Positions 50,739 through 59,474 are shown, numbered from the stretch's first letter. The stretch is DNA of 64,000 nt from Herbiconiux aconitum (GCF_024979235.1 NZ_JANLCM010000001.1:1612001-1676000); one strand, 5' to 3'. Translations and numbers: made by a program. The notes: generated by a model not told the origin, from the letters alone.

Positions 50739-51092
50739 ATGAGCACCCCCACCGAACTGCTCGCCGCGAACCTGCACCAGGTCTTCGGCAACCGCGACGC
50801 CGCAGCCCGCCGTGCAGCGATCGACGTGACGTACACCGACGACGTGGCATTCACCGACCCCGAGGGCACGGAGACGGGCCGCGACGCCCTTGAGCGGAAA
50901 GCCGCCGGGCTGATCGACTCCGCTCCGGCCGACTTCGTCTTCGAGGAGGACGGCATCGCCTACACGAGCTCCGACTCGGCGGCGCTCGCCTGGACCTTCG
51001 GTCCGAGCGGGGCGCCGGTGGCACGCGGCATCGACGTGATCACCATCCGCGACGGCCGGATCAGTGCCCTCCACACGCTCCTCCACGAGTAG
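50739..51092 (+). CDS. SnoaL/NTF2-like protein
   Basis: 117 residues. Cone-shaped NTF2-like fold: FGNRDAAARRAAIDVTYTDD, FTDPEGTETGRDAL, AWTFGPSGAPVARGIDVITI, IRDGRISALHTL. It could be an isomerase or a small-ligand binder. AAGGAG lies six bases before the ATG; translation is leadered, unlike many neighbours. Confidence 0.85.
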   Translation: MSTPTELLAANLHQVFGNRDAAARRAAIDVTYTDDVAFTDPEGTETGRDALERKAAGLIDSAPADFVFEEDGIAYTSSDSAALAWTFGPSGAPVARGIDVITIRDGRISALHTLLHE

Positions 51093-51155
51093 CGTCTCCG
51101 CCGACCATCAACGCCGGGTCCTGACTCCTGCCGGTCGTCGGCGTAGATTTCGATC

Positions 51156-52049
51156 ATGAGCACTCCGGCGATCCCCACCCTCACGCTGAACAACGGCGTC
51201 ACCCTGCCCGCGCTCGGATTCGGCGTCTTCCAGTCCGCACCGGAGGAGACCGAAGCCGCCGTCAGCGCCGCGTTGGAGGTCGGCTACCGCCACATCGACA
51301 CCGCCGCGGCCTACGGCAACGAACGCGAGGTGGGACGGGCGATCGCGGCATCCGGCCTCCCTCGCAGCGAGCTGTTCATCGAGACGAAGGTGTGGATCAG
51401 CGACTACGGGCGCGAGGAGACGCTTCACGCCTTCGACAAGTCGGCCACGAAGCTCGGGGTCGACCAGATCGACCTGCTCATCCTGCATCAGCCGCTGCCG
51501 TCGGCCTGGATCGCGACGCTCGCGGCCTACGAGGCGCTCGAGCAGCTCCTGGCCGACGGCCGGGTGCGCGCCATCGGCGTCAGCAACTTCATGCCGGCGC
51601 ACATCACCGAACTGCTGGAAGTGGCCTCCGTGGTGCCGGCCGTGAACCAGATCGAGATGCATCCGTATTTCCAGCAGAGGGGACTGCTCGAACTCGATGA
51701 CTCGCTCGGCATCCTGAATCAGGCATGGTCGCCGATCGGCGGCATCACCTTCTACCGCGACGGCGTCGGCGGCAGCGTGCTCGACGACCCGACGATCCTC
51801 TCGATCGCGGATGCGCACGGGGTGAGCCCGGCGCAGGCGATGCTGCGGTGGCACCTCCAGGAAGGGCGGTCAGCTATTCCGAAGTCGGTGACGCCGTCGC
51901 GGATCGCCGAGAACTTCGCGGTGACCGGATTCGACCTGAGTGCATCGGAGCTGGCGCAGATCGACGCTCTGGACACCGGCGTCCGCCGCGGACCCGAGCC
52001 CGACGCCATCACGCTCGAGACCTTCGGGCGCCCCATTCCGGAGGCCTGA
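51156..52049 (+). CDS. Aldo/keto reductase
   Basis: 297 residues, AKR TIM barrel. N-terminal LNNGVTLPALGFGVFQ, catalytic Asp-Tyr region HIDTAAAYGNEREVG, Lys in FIETKVWISDYG, His in LLILHQPLP. C-terminal PKSVTPSRIAENFAVTGFDL binds NADPH. AKR5-like (2,5-diketogluconate reductase group). TAGATT (51144-51149) is 6 nt before ATG 51156, so leaderless. Confidence 0.92.
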   Translation: MSTPAIPTLTLNNGVTLPALGFGVFQSAPEETEAAVSAALEVGYRHIDTAAAYGNEREVGRAIAASGLPRSELFIETKVWISDYGREETLHAFDKSATKLGVDQIDLLILHQPLPSAWIATLAAYEALEQLLADGRVRAIGVSNFMPAHITELLEVASVVPAVNQIEMHPYFQQRGLLELDDSLGILNQAWSPIGGITFYRDGVGGSVLDDPTILSIADAHGVSPAQAMLRWHLQEGRSAIPKSVTPSRIAENFAVTGFDLSASELAQIDALDTGVRRGPEPDAITLETFGRPIPEA

Positions 52050-52076
52050 GCCCGCCATCGGGAGAGCCCAGGCCTC
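52041..52076. terminator. Hairpin between convergent AKR and PRC-barrel genes
   Basis: GAGGCCT (52041-52047) pairs with AGGCCTC (52070-52076), with further pairs inside. There is no T-run, so a bidirectional terminator is plausible but not certain. Confidence 0.4.
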
Positions 52077-52092
52077 GGGCAGTCGGCTGCGC

Positions 52093-52785
52093 TCAGATGA
52101 TGACGCGGTCGGGGCCTGGGCGGTTGTCGTCAGGGTTCGTGTCGTCGGTGCGTGGACGCGCATCCGGAGCATCCGCCGCCTCTGACGCATCCGAACGACG
52201 GGCGTCGGTGGCATCCACATCGTCGATCGCGTCGAGATTCACCCGCGCCACCGGCACCTGCTCGGTGCGCACGACGAGGCGTTCCTGCACGAGCACGACC
52301 GACTCGTCCACGACGGGGGCGCCGACCTCGGTCGCGTGTTTGGGTCCGTCGATGTCTTCGCCCTGGTCGTCGTTGCGGTCGTCGCCGTCGTCGTTGTGGT
52401 CGGCGTCGGCATCCGTGCGTTCGGCGGAGGTTGCCAGACGTGCATCGACACCGGGGGGCGAGGACTCGTCGGCGTCATGCCCGGAGTAGTAGGCGCGCAG
52501 CTCCTGCTCCTCGGCCGGGCTGAGACCCCCCTCCGAATCCGGATGCGGTGCGTTCTTCACGTCGTCTTTCTCGAGTTCGACGTACACGTCGTCGTGCTCC
52601 CAGGTGGCGTCGTCGAGCGGAACGAACAGGTTCTTACGGCCGAACATGCCGCCGTGCAGCACCGCCCAGGTGGGGTGGCCCGCGGTGGCGTCGACCAGAA
52701 CCTGATCGATCTTGCCGAGCTTGGCTTTGTCGCGGCCGTAGAGCGTGGCTCCGACGATGCTCTGGATGTTGTTCGAGGGCAGCAT
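52093..52785 (-). CDS. PRC-barrel domain protein with acidic linker
   Basis: 230 residues from ATG 52785, which has AAGG eight bases upstream; a GTG at 52794 overlapping the previous stop is an alternative. Residues 5-75 are a PRC barrel (SIVGATLYGRDKAKLGKIDQ, then NLFVPLDDATWEHDDVYV). The middle is Asp-rich and disordered. Residues 160-185 (VVLVQERLVVRTEQVPVARV) resemble one repeat of DUF2382, a stress-protein domain often fused to PRC barrels. It is coupled to the membrane protein upstream. Confidence 0.8.
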   Translation of the reverse strand: MLPSNNIQSIVGATLYGRDKAKLGKIDQVLVDATAGHPTWAVLHGGMFGRKNLFVPLDDATWEHDDVYVELEKDDVKNAPHPDSEGGLSPAEEQELRAYYSGHDADESSPPGVDARLATSAERTDADADHNDDGDDRNDDQGEDIDGPKHATEVGAPVVDESVVLVQERLVVRTEQVPVARVNLDAIDDVDATDARRSDASEAADAPDARPRTDDTNPDDNRPGPDRVII

Positions 52786-52790
52786 CGTTC

Positions 52791-53492
52791 TCACCTTCCG
52801 AGTCCGGCGCGGTCGACCTTGCGGTGGAAGCGCATGCCGGCCACGCCTCCGAGCAGGGCGCCGGCGAGGCTCGCCAGCGCCACGGCGACGGCGACGATGA
52901 TTCCGGCCGTGGTGAGGCTGCCTTCATTGACCGGGATGCGCGGGAATCCGTTCATGTTCGCCAGCACGTTGAACTGGCTGCCGGCGATGGCGGCGATGAT
53001 CGCGACCACGATCGCGATCACGACGGCCCACAGCCAGACGGCCAGGCCCTGCTTCACACCATCGAAGCGTGCCATCCGGCCGGCGACGTAGCCGCCCGCG
53101 AGGTAGGCGACGAAGATCACGACCACCACGGCGATGCCCCCCGCGATGCCGATCGTGGTGGCTTGGCTCTCGTCGACGTTCGCCGCGTCGGCGTCGCCGC
53201 CGGTGACACCGAGCCCGATGGCGGCTCCGGTCGCCGAGACCAGGGCCGTGAGGATGACGGCGGTGCCGGTCGCAGTCAGCCAGCCGAAGAAGGCCGAGCC
53301 GAACTTGAAGCCGCCGAACTCCCGGCGCTCCCGCTCTACCACGTCCTGGCGCAGGGTGTTGCGCTCTTCGAGAGGAACGGAGCCCGTGGGGCGGGCGTCG
53401 TCGGCGGGAAAGGAACCCGTCGAGCGGGGGTCATCGACAGGAACGGCACCGGCCTCGGCGCGGGCGCGGTCGTTGGGTGGAACGGCGGTCAT
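52791..53492 (-). CDS. Membrane protein with two glycine-rich helix pairs, YrzE-like
   Basis: 233 residues. A disordered N-terminus (1-60) precedes four helices. Helices 1 and 2 contain ALVSATGAAIGLGVTGG and IFVAYLAGGYVAGRMARFDG, the latter typical of YrzE/TIGR04086-like proteins. Function is unknown. AAAGGA lies seven bases before the ATG. It pairs with the PRC-barrel gene, a common actinobacterial couple. Confidence 0.7.
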   Translation of the reverse strand: MTAVPPNDRARAEAGAVPVDDPRSTGSFPADDARPTGSVPLEERNTLRQDVVERERREFGGFKFGSAFFGWLTATGTAVILTALVSATGAAIGLGVTGGDADAANVDESQATTIGIAGGIAVVVVIFVAYLAGGYVAGRMARFDGVKQGLAVWLWAVVIAIVVAIIAAIAGSQFNVLANMNGFPRIPVNEGSLTTAGIIVAVAVALASLAGALLGGVAGMRFHRKVDRAGLGR

Positions 53493-53605
53493 GATGCATC
53501 CTTTCGCAGTGCGTCATGCCTGAACCTACGACGGTTGGCAGAAGTCGCCCGAGGCTTGACATCGGGGAAATCGGCGTTCCGCGGCGCAGGTAGGCTTGAT
53601 CGTCG

Positions 53606-53639
53606 GCCGAACGGCGGGCGGCATCTCAGCCGTTCCGGC
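53606..53639 (+). promoter_or_regulatory. Hairpin in ABC-F leader, candidate attenuator
   Basis: GCCGAACGGC (53606-53615) pairs with GCCGTT-C-CGGC (53629-53639, one-base bulge), loop 13 nt. TAGGCT (53591-53596) is a possible -10 box, which would give an 85-nt leader. ABC-F genes are often controlled by leader attenuation, but no leader peptide is evident. Confidence 0.3.
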
Positions 53640-53687
53640 TGCTACGGCGGCCAGGCGGCCCGCCCCGCCCCGAACCCGAGGACACCC

Positions 53688-55286
53688 GTGAGCCTGATCC
53701 GACTGAACGACGTCAGCATCGAGTTCGACGGGCGACCGGTCGTGCGCGAAGCGTTCCTCAAACTGCGCGCGGGTGACCGGATCGGTCTGATCGGCAAGAA
53801 CGGCACCGGCAAGACGAGCTTCCTCGAACTCATCCTGGGGCGATTGCAGCCGAGCTCCGGCACCGTCGATGTAACGCTCGGCACCACCATCGGGTACTTC
53901 TCGCAGTTCTCCGAGCTGGACGGCGAGCGCAGCATCCGCGAGATCCTGAGCGAGCATTTCGCCGCGGTGCACGAGACGCAGGGTCGTCTCGACGCGATCG
54001 GTGAGCAGCTCGCGCATCCGATGTCCGACGACGCCATGACCGAGCTCCTCGTCGAACAGGGCCAGCTGTTCGAGCGGATGGATGCGATCGACGGCTGGTC
54101 ATATGAGAACACCATCGACACCGTGCTCACCAGTCTCGGCTTCGACGAGTCTCGGCGCGATCTGCCTGTCGACCGGTTGTCGGGCGGCTGGCGCAACCGG
54201 GCCGCGCTCGCGAAGATGCTCATCCAGTCTCCCGATGTGCTGCTGCTCGACGAGCCCACGAACTTCCTCGACCTCGATGGGGTGCGCTGGATCGAGAACT
54301 GGCTCGCCCGCTATCTCGGCGCAGTGCTGGTGGTGTCGCACGATCGGCAGTTCCTCGACGGGGTCGTCACCCGCATCGTCGAGATCGAGAACTACCGGTT
54401 GCAGGAATACGAGGGCGACTATTCGGCTTATGTGCACGCCAAGCAATCACGGTTGAAGATGCTCGAGCGGCAGTTCGCGCACGAGGAGGAGCTGCTGGCC
54501 TACGAGCAGGCAGCCAGCGCGGCGCGGCGGGAGGCGGCACGCAACCCGTCGAACGCGGTGGCGCGTCGGCTCGCCGACATCAAGAAGCGGCAGGCGCCGC
54601 GGCCGATCGACCAGATCATCACCGACATCTACGGCGGGCTGCGGGTGAGCAACGACCTGCTCGAGGTCGTGAAGCTCACGAAGGGATTCGGGGAAGGCGC
54701 GCCTCCACTCTTCTCCGATCTCACCTTCAGCCTGCACCGCGGCGATCGTGTCGCCGTGCTCGGTTCGAACGGATCGGGCAAGTCGACGCTGCTCGACGTG
54801 CTCACGGGAGAGACGGATGCCGACGCCGGCCAGGTGCGCTGGGCCAAGGGGGTGCGGTTCGTCTCCTACAACCGGGTCTACGCGTCGCTCGATCTGGCCG
54901 ACTCGGTGGGGCACGCCGTGAACGCCTACCCCGATTCGCTCGCCTTCAGTGCGACCAAGAAGAGCGTGGGGCGCTTTCTCGCGATGCTGCAGTTCTCGGA
55001 GGCGGATCTGCAGCAGAAGATCGGAAACCTGTCCGGCGGGCAGCGGGCGCGGGTCGCCATCGCGCAGTGCCTGCTCTCGGGGGCGGCGGTCATCGTTCTC
55101 GACGAGCCCACGAACCATCTCGACATCACGAGCACCCAGGTGATGGAGCGGGCGCTGACGCATTTTCCGGGCGCCGTGCTCGTGGTGTCGCACGACCGCT
55201 TCTTCGTCGACAAGCTGGCCGATCGCCTGCTCATTTTCGACGGCACCCCGCACGTCGTGGAGCGAGCGGCGAGCGGGGCCCTCTAG
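53688..55286 (+). CDS. ABC-F family ATPase (translation factor type)
   Basis: 532 residues, two ABC domains without membrane helices. Walker A sites GLIGKNGTGKTSFLE and VLGSNGSGKSTLLDV, signatures DRLSGGWRNRAAL and GNLSGGQRARVAI, Walker B VLLLDEPTNFLDLDG and VIVLDEPTNHLDI. The inter-domain linker (about 240-300) is Arg/Ala-rich. ABC-F proteins act on ribosomes at the E-site; the sequence does not show whether it is a housekeeping or resistance type. GTG 53688 is the start, with GAGGA seven bases upstream. Confidence 0.92.
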   Translation: MSLIRLNDVSIEFDGRPVVREAFLKLRAGDRIGLIGKNGTGKTSFLELILGRLQPSSGTVDVTLGTTIGYFSQFSELDGERSIREILSEHFAAVHETQGRLDAIGEQLAHPMSDDAMTELLVEQGQLFERMDAIDGWSYENTIDTVLTSLGFDESRRDLPVDRLSGGWRNRAALAKMLIQSPDVLLLDEPTNFLDLDGVRWIENWLARYLGAVLVVSHDRQFLDGVVTRIVEIENYRLQEYEGDYSAYVHAKQSRLKMLERQFAHEEELLAYEQAASAARREAARNPSNAVARRLADIKKRQAPRPIDQIITDIYGGLRVSNDLLEVVKLTKGFGEGAPPLFSDLTFSLHRGDRVAVLGSNGSGKSTLLDVLTGETDADAGQVRWAKGVRFVSYNRVYASLDLADSVGHAVNAYPDSLAFSATKKSVGRFLAMLQFSEADLQQKIGNLSGGQRARVAIAQCLLSGAAVIVLDEPTNHLDITSTQVMERALTHFPGAVLVVSHDRFFVDKLADRLLIFDGTPHVVERAASGAL

Positions 55287-55358
55287 GCCGGAGATTGCAG
55301 CGCTCCGCTCTGAGCGAATCATCGCCCGAGGGGCGGCGGCGCGAGGTGGAATGGCTGC

Positions 55359-56282
55359 ATGAACGATGCAGACCCGCTCGACGCCTACTCTCAGACCGTC
55401 ATCTCCGTGGCCGAACGCGTACTCCCCTCGGTCGCGAGCGTCGCGGTGGAGACGCGTCGCGGCGCCGGTGCCGGCAGCGCCTCCGTCATCGGAGCCGACG
55501 GCCTCCTGCTCACCAGCGCGCACGTCATCGCCGGCGCCCGGGCGCTCGAGGTGGCGTTCGCCGACGGACGCTCCTCGGAGGCGCACGTGGTCGGCGAGGA
55601 TGCGCTGTCCGACCTGGCCGTCCTCCGCGCCGTCGGAAGCACGCCCGAACCGCTGAGGTTCGGCGACGCGACCGCGCTGCGCGTGGGCCAGCTCGTCGTG
55701 GCGCTCGGCAATCCCCTCGGGCTCGCCGGGAGCGTCACGGCCGGCATCGTCTCGGCTCTCGGTCGATCGCTGCCCACCACGGCCGGCCGCGTCATCGACG
55801 AGGTCATCCAGACGGATGCCGCGTTGAACCCCGGCAACAGCGGAGGAGTGCTGGCCGACGGATCGGGTGCCGTCGTCGGCGTGAACACGGCCGTCGCCGG
55901 CGTCGGACTCGGCCTGGCGGTGCCGATCAACTCCACCACTCGCGAGATCATCGACTCGCTCATCACCTTCGGGAGGGTGCGCCGTGCCTGGCTCGGCATC
56001 GCTGGTGTGCAGATCCAGCTACCCGCCGAGGTCGCGGCCAAGGTCGGCGCCGCCAAGGGGATGCAGGTCGCAACGGTCGTCGCCGACAGTCCGGCCGCGC
56101 TTGCCGGCATCCGTCGCGGCGACATCGTCATCTCGCTCGACGGAGCGAAGATCGTCAGCGCGACGGCGGTTCAGCGGCTCATGGTCGAGAACGCGATCGA
56201 TCGCCTGATCGAGATGACGGTCTGGCGTAACGGGGCGCTGGTCGACGTCATCCTGCAGCCCAAGGAGCTGTCGCTCCAGTAA
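55359..56282 (+). CDS. HtrA-like trypsin-type serine protease with PDZ domain
   Basis: 307 residues. Catalytic triad: His in LLTSAHVIAG, Asp in DALSDLAVLRA, Ser in NPGNSGGVLAD. The PDZ domain is at about 215-300 (WLGIAGVQIQLP, AGIRRGDIVISLDG). No signal peptide or membrane helix is seen, so it is probably cytoplasmic, which is unusual for HtrA-type enzymes. TGGAAT six bases before the ATG may serve as a -10 box. Confidence 0.88.
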   Translation: MNDADPLDAYSQTVISVAERVLPSVASVAVETRRGAGAGSASVIGADGLLLTSAHVIAGARALEVAFADGRSSEAHVVGEDALSDLAVLRAVGSTPEPLRFGDATALRVGQLVVALGNPLGLAGSVTAGIVSALGRSLPTTAGRVIDEVIQTDAALNPGNSGGVLADGSGAVVGVNTAVAGVGLGLAVPINSTTREIIDSLITFGRVRRAWLGIAGVQIQLPAEVAAKVGAAKGMQVATVVADSPAALAGIRRGDIVISLDGAKIVSATAVQRLMVENAIDRLIEMTVWRNGALVDVILQPKELSLQ

Positions 56283-56332
56283 GAACTTCGCGAGGTCGGG
56301 GTCGGCCGCGCCTGGCGCCGGGTGCCTCCGGC

Positions 56333-57253
56333 TCAGCGAGCGGCGAGCGACTCGGTCCAGGCGCCCGGGTCGCGGGTTGCCGCGCCGAGCTCGGCCTCGA
56401 GCGACGCCACTGCTGCATCGAGCGACTCCGAGGTGGTGGCGGCCACCAGTTCCGCGAGGTGCGCGGGTCGCGTACTGCCGAGCACCGGAACCAGCCGGGA
56501 GTCGGTCGTCACGAGCCAGCGCGCGAGCACCGCCACCGACGACACCGAATGCTCCCGCGCGATCCGCTCGAGAATCTCGCGCCGCCGACGGTTCTCCGCG
56601 GAGTCGAACGCCCCGCCGCCGGCGTCGTCGCGGCCGGCGAAGTATCCGCTCGACTGTGGGCTCCAGGCGAGCAGGGTGAAGTCGAGCTCGTGCGCCAAGG
56701 CGAAGAGCTCGGACCGAGCAGTCTCCACTCCCGCCCACTCCGGGGTTCCCGAGGCCGCGGCGAGGCCGAAGTAGTTGCTCACCCAGGTGAGGGGTGGTCC
56801 GTCGATGCGCCCGAGGGCCTCGACGAGCGCAGCCACTCGCGCGGCGCCCCAGTTCGAGACGCCGATCCGGGCAGCGATGCCGTCGACGACGAGCGCGGTC
56901 AAGGTCTCGGCGATGTCCTCGACCGGCCGCGACGGGTCGTCGCGATGCAGAAGGTAACCGTCGACCCGGTCGACACCGAGCAGATCGAGGCTCTCCCGAG
57001 CATCCGATCGCACCTCCGAGGCCGACAGTCGTGACGCCCAGGTGTCGTTGTCGGGGTGCGCGCCCTTCGTGAGCAGCCGCACCTCACCCGCGTTGCCGCG
57101 TTCGGTCATCCAGGCGCCGATGACCTCTTCGCTCTTTCCGTAGACGCGAGCGGTGTCGATGTCTCGCCCACCCGCGTCGAAGTAGGCGTCGAGTGCCGAG
57201 AATGCGTCGGAGGACTGGAAGGAAGCGGTGCCGAGGAAGAAACGAAGACTCAC
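56333..57253 (-). CDS. Aldo/keto reductase
   Basis: 306 residues from GTG 57253, chosen because TATAAC (57265-57260 on the minus strand) is 6 nt upstream; an in-frame ATG at 57283 lies ahead of that promoter. Motifs: FFLGTASFQSSDAF, DIDTARVYGKSEEVIG, VRLLTKGAHP (Lys), YLLHRDDPSRP (His). It is divergent from the AHSA1-ArsR operon and its promoter adjoins operator 1, so shared control by the ArsR protein is possible. Confidence 0.87.
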   Translation of the reverse strand: MSLRFFLGTASFQSSDAFSALDAYFDAGGRDIDTARVYGKSEEVIGAWMTERGNAGEVRLLTKGAHPDNDTWASRLSASEVRSDARESLDLLGVDRVDGYLLHRDDPSRPVEDIAETLTALVVDGIAARIGVSNWGAARVAALVEALGRIDGPPLTWVSNYFGLAAASGTPEWAGVETARSELFALAHELDFTLLAWSPQSSGYFAGRDDAGGGAFDSAENRRRREILERIAREHSVSSVAVLARWLVTTDSRLVPVLGSTRPAHLAELVAATTSESLDAAVASLEAELGAATRDPGAWTESLAAR

Positions 57254-57290
57254 AGACCAGTTATACCCCGCGCGATTATCCATCGATGAA

Positions 57291-57310
57291 CTGCAACCTG
57301 GGGGTTGCGC
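57291..57310. promoter_or_regulatory. ArsR-type operator 1
   Basis: CTGCAAC-N6-GTTGCGC, an inverted repeat with one mismatch. It lies in the divergent promoter region between the AKR gene and the AHSA1-ArsR operon, centred 33 bp from operator 2. Confidence 0.65.
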
Positions 57311-57323
57311 TTACTCCTCAAGA

Positions 57324-57343
57324 CTGCAACCATTGAGTTGCAG
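57324..57343. promoter_or_regulatory. ArsR-type operator 2
   Basis: CTGCAAC-N6-GTTGCAG, a perfect inverted repeat with the same half-site and spacing as operator 1. It lies 32 bp before the AHSA1 start. It probably binds the ArsR protein of this operon. Confidence 0.7.
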
Positions 57344-57375
57344 GTCGAAGAATCGCGAATCACTGGAGAGGAAGC

Positions 57376-57861
57376 ATGATTATGAGCATGACCATCAACC
57401 CCGCATCCGTCGTCGACGAAGGCGAGTTCACCGTGCGGCGCACGATCCGCATCGCGGCCCCGATCGAGAAAGTCTGGGCGGCCGTCACCGAGCCCGAGCA
57501 GATCTCGCGCTGGTTCGGGCAGACCGCGCTCAGCGGAGCAGGTGCCGGCGCGGTCGGCACCATCACCTGGCCCGACCGGGATGCCATCCCCGTGCGGGTC
57601 GAGGTGATCGACGAACCGCACCGGGTGTCCTACCGTTGGAGCAACCCCTGCCCCGGCGAGCCGGTTCCCACCCGGATCGACGACGAGCACTCCACAGTCT
57701 TCACCTTCACCCTCGAGTCGCTGCCCGACGGCACGCAGCTCACGGTGGTGGAGACCGGATTCGAAACCACCTCCGATCCGTCGGCCGACCTCGAGAGCCA
57801 CCGCGGCGGGTGGGACGGCGAGCTCGACAAGCTGGTCGCCCTGCTCGAGAGCGGCTCGTGA
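57376..57861 (+). CDS. SRPBCC / AHSA1-like protein
   Basis: 161 residues. START-like fold: FTVRRTIRIAAPIEKVWAAV, EPEQISRWFGQ, YRWSNPCPGEP, TVVETGFETT, and a C-terminal helix GGWDGELDKLVALLE. AHSA1/ArsR pairs are common; the SRPBCC protein binds a hydrophobic ligand. GAGAGGAAGC precedes ATG 57376; ATGs at 57382 and 57388 also exist. The stop overlaps the ArsR start (GTGA). Confidence 0.88.
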   Translation: MIMSMTINPASVVDEGEFTVRRTIRIAAPIEKVWAAVTEPEQISRWFGQTALSGAGAGAVGTITWPDRDAIPVRVEVIDEPHRVSYRWSNPCPGEPVPTRIDDEHSTVFTFTLESLPDGTQLTVVETGFETTSDPSADLESHRGGWDGELDKLVALLESGS

Positions 57862-58175
57862 CCGCCGGAACGCTGGTTCCGGTGTTCGCGGCGCTCGGAG
57901 ACGAGACGCGGTGGAGCATCCTGGCGGCGCTCGGCGAGGGCGATGCTTCGGCGTCGGCCCTCGCCGGGCTCTTGCCCGTGACGCGGCAGGCCATCGCCAA
58001 GCACCTCGTGGTGCTGCAAGAGGTGGGGCTCGTCGAGCCCGTTCGAGTCGGGCGCGAGGTGCGCTATCGCGTGGTCGGTGCGTCGCTCGGCGCCACCGCG
58101 CGACGCCTCGAAGCGCTCGGGGTGGAATGGGATCGGCGTCTGGCGGCGATCAAGGAGATCGCCGAGGGGCTGTAG
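57858..58175 (+). CDS. ArsR-family transcriptional regulator
   Basis: 105 residues from GTG 57858. Winged helix: ALGDETRWSILAALGEGDAS, recognition helix VTRQAIAKHLVVLQEVGLV, wing GREVRYRVVG. No metal-binding Cys motif (ELCVC-like) is present, so it probably senses something other than metals. It is coupled to the AHSA1 gene; two matching inverted repeats upstream are its likely operators. Confidence 0.9.
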   Translation: MTAGTLVPVFAALGDETRWSILAALGEGDASASALAGLLPVTRQAIAKHLVVLQEVGLVEPVRVGREVRYRVVGASLGATARRLEALGVEWDRRLAAIKEIAEGL

Positions 58176-58184
58176 GACCGGGCA

Positions 58185-59033
58185 TCACACGCCCGGCTTC
58201 ACCGCCTGGATCGTGTACGACAGCGGCGCGACGCCCGCCCGAGCGTCGAGCGCGAATTCGCCGCCGGGTCGCGCCACCATCTGGCCGGGCAGCGCCTCCC
58301 AGGGCACGCTGTCGTGCTCGACCAGCATGGTGAGCACGAGCCCGGCATCGAGCAGCGCGGTCACCACCTCGCCGATGCCGTGGTTCCACTCGTAGGTCTT
58401 CGTGGCCGTGAGGGGTCGATCCGTCTCGACGTAGGAGTTCGCGTCGTCCCACTCGAGGGGCTCGGCCTGCTCGAAATAGGGGAACCGGAGGTGCAGATCG
58501 TCGCTCTCCGTCTCATCCATCGACCAGAGGATCGGATGCCCCTCCCGCACGAAGAGGCGTCCGCCCGGTTTCAGAAGCGTGGCGACGACGTTCGCCCAGT
58601 CGTCGATGTGCGGCAGCCAGCAGAGCGCGCCGATGCCGGTGTAGACGAGGTCGAAGGATGCCGGTTCGAGTGCGGTCGGGGCGGCGTCGACATCCGACTC
58701 GACGAAGTCGATGGGGGCGATGCCGGGTGTACGTGCGTCGTCGACGAGTGCGCGGGCTTCGGCGAGGGCGACGGGTGAGAAGTCGAGGCCGGTCACCCGG
58801 GCGCCGAGTCGGGCGAGCGAGAGGGTGTCGGTGCCGATGTGGCACTGGAGGTGCACGACGCGCAGGCCGCTGATGTCGCCCAGGCGTTCGCGGTCGAAGC
58901 GCACGACGTCGGAGAGGAGCTCCGGGTCGTCGATGTAGCGCTGCACGTCGTAGCCCCGGCCGGTTTCGCGCGCGGCGTGGACCGAAGCGCGGTCGTCCCA
59001 GTTGGCGCGGTTGGTGTCGAGGTGGTGGTTCAC
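58185..59033 (-). CDS. SAM-dependent methyltransferase
   Basis: 282 residues from GTG 59033. Class I fold: motif I VVHLQCHIGTDTLSLARLGA, then TGLDFSPVALAEA, FDLVYTGIGALCWLP and LKPGGRLFVREGHP. The Gly-rich loop is replaced by HIGTDTL, as in a known actinobacterial subgroup. The substrate is unknown. The frame extends to 59438 but runs through the tandem repeat, so I cut at the first plausible start. Confidence 0.82.
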   Translation of the reverse strand: MNHHLDTNRANWDDRASVHAARETGRGYDVQRYIDDPELLSDVVRFDRERLGDISGLRVVHLQCHIGTDTLSLARLGARVTGLDFSPVALAEARALVDDARTPGIAPIDFVESDVDAAPTALEPASFDLVYTGIGALCWLPHIDDWANVVATLLKPGGRLFVREGHPILWSMDETESDDLHLRFPYFEQAEPLEWDDANSYVETDRPLTATKTYEWNHGIGEVVTALLDAGLVLTMLVEHDSVPWEALPGQMVARPGGEFALDARAGVAPLSYTIQAVKPGV

Positions 59034-59079
59034 GGTGCATCCGTTCGTCGTGTGCCGCCGTGGGGCGAGCCGACCAGGA

Positions 59080-59357
59080 TACCGCCCGGCCGCGCTGCGT
59101 GGAAGGTTGCGGACTTCTCCAAACGTCGTGGCGACCGTGCGCCCTGGGAGCCGCAGTCGCCGCCAGGGTTGGAGAAGTCCGGGCCTCGGCTCAGTTCGGG
59201 CCGCGCAGAGGCGCCCCATACCGCCGGGCCGCGCTGTGTGGAAGGTTGCGGACTTCTCCAAACGTCGTGGCGACCGTGCGCCCTGGGAGCCGCAGTCGCC
59301 ACCAGGATTGGAGAAGTCCGGGCCTCGGCTCAGTTCGGGCCGCGCAGAGGCGCCCCC
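59080..59357. repeat. Tandem 139-bp repeat (two units) with nested palindromes, family D
   Basis: Units 59080-59218 and 59219-59357 differ at only about four or five positions. Each carries outer inverted arms GGACTTCTCCAA / TTGGAGAAGTCC (59111-59122 and 59169-59180 in unit 1) and inner arms GGCGAC / GTCGCC. It fills most of the 441-bp gap between two minus-strand methyltransferase genes. No gene is visible in the gap. Confidence 0.92.
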
Positions 59358-59474
59358 ACGCCGCCGGGCGGCACCGGCGCGACGCGCCGAGGTCGCGGCG
59401 AGGGGCGGGAGCACAGGTCCGGTGGAGGCTAGCGTCATCCAACGCGGCGTCGCACCGCCGCCCGGGCGAAGGGA

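Noticed and set aside
59034..59438. N-terminal extension of the methyltransferase through the tandem repeat
   Set aside because: The extension just translates the repeat twice and has no relation to methyltransferases.
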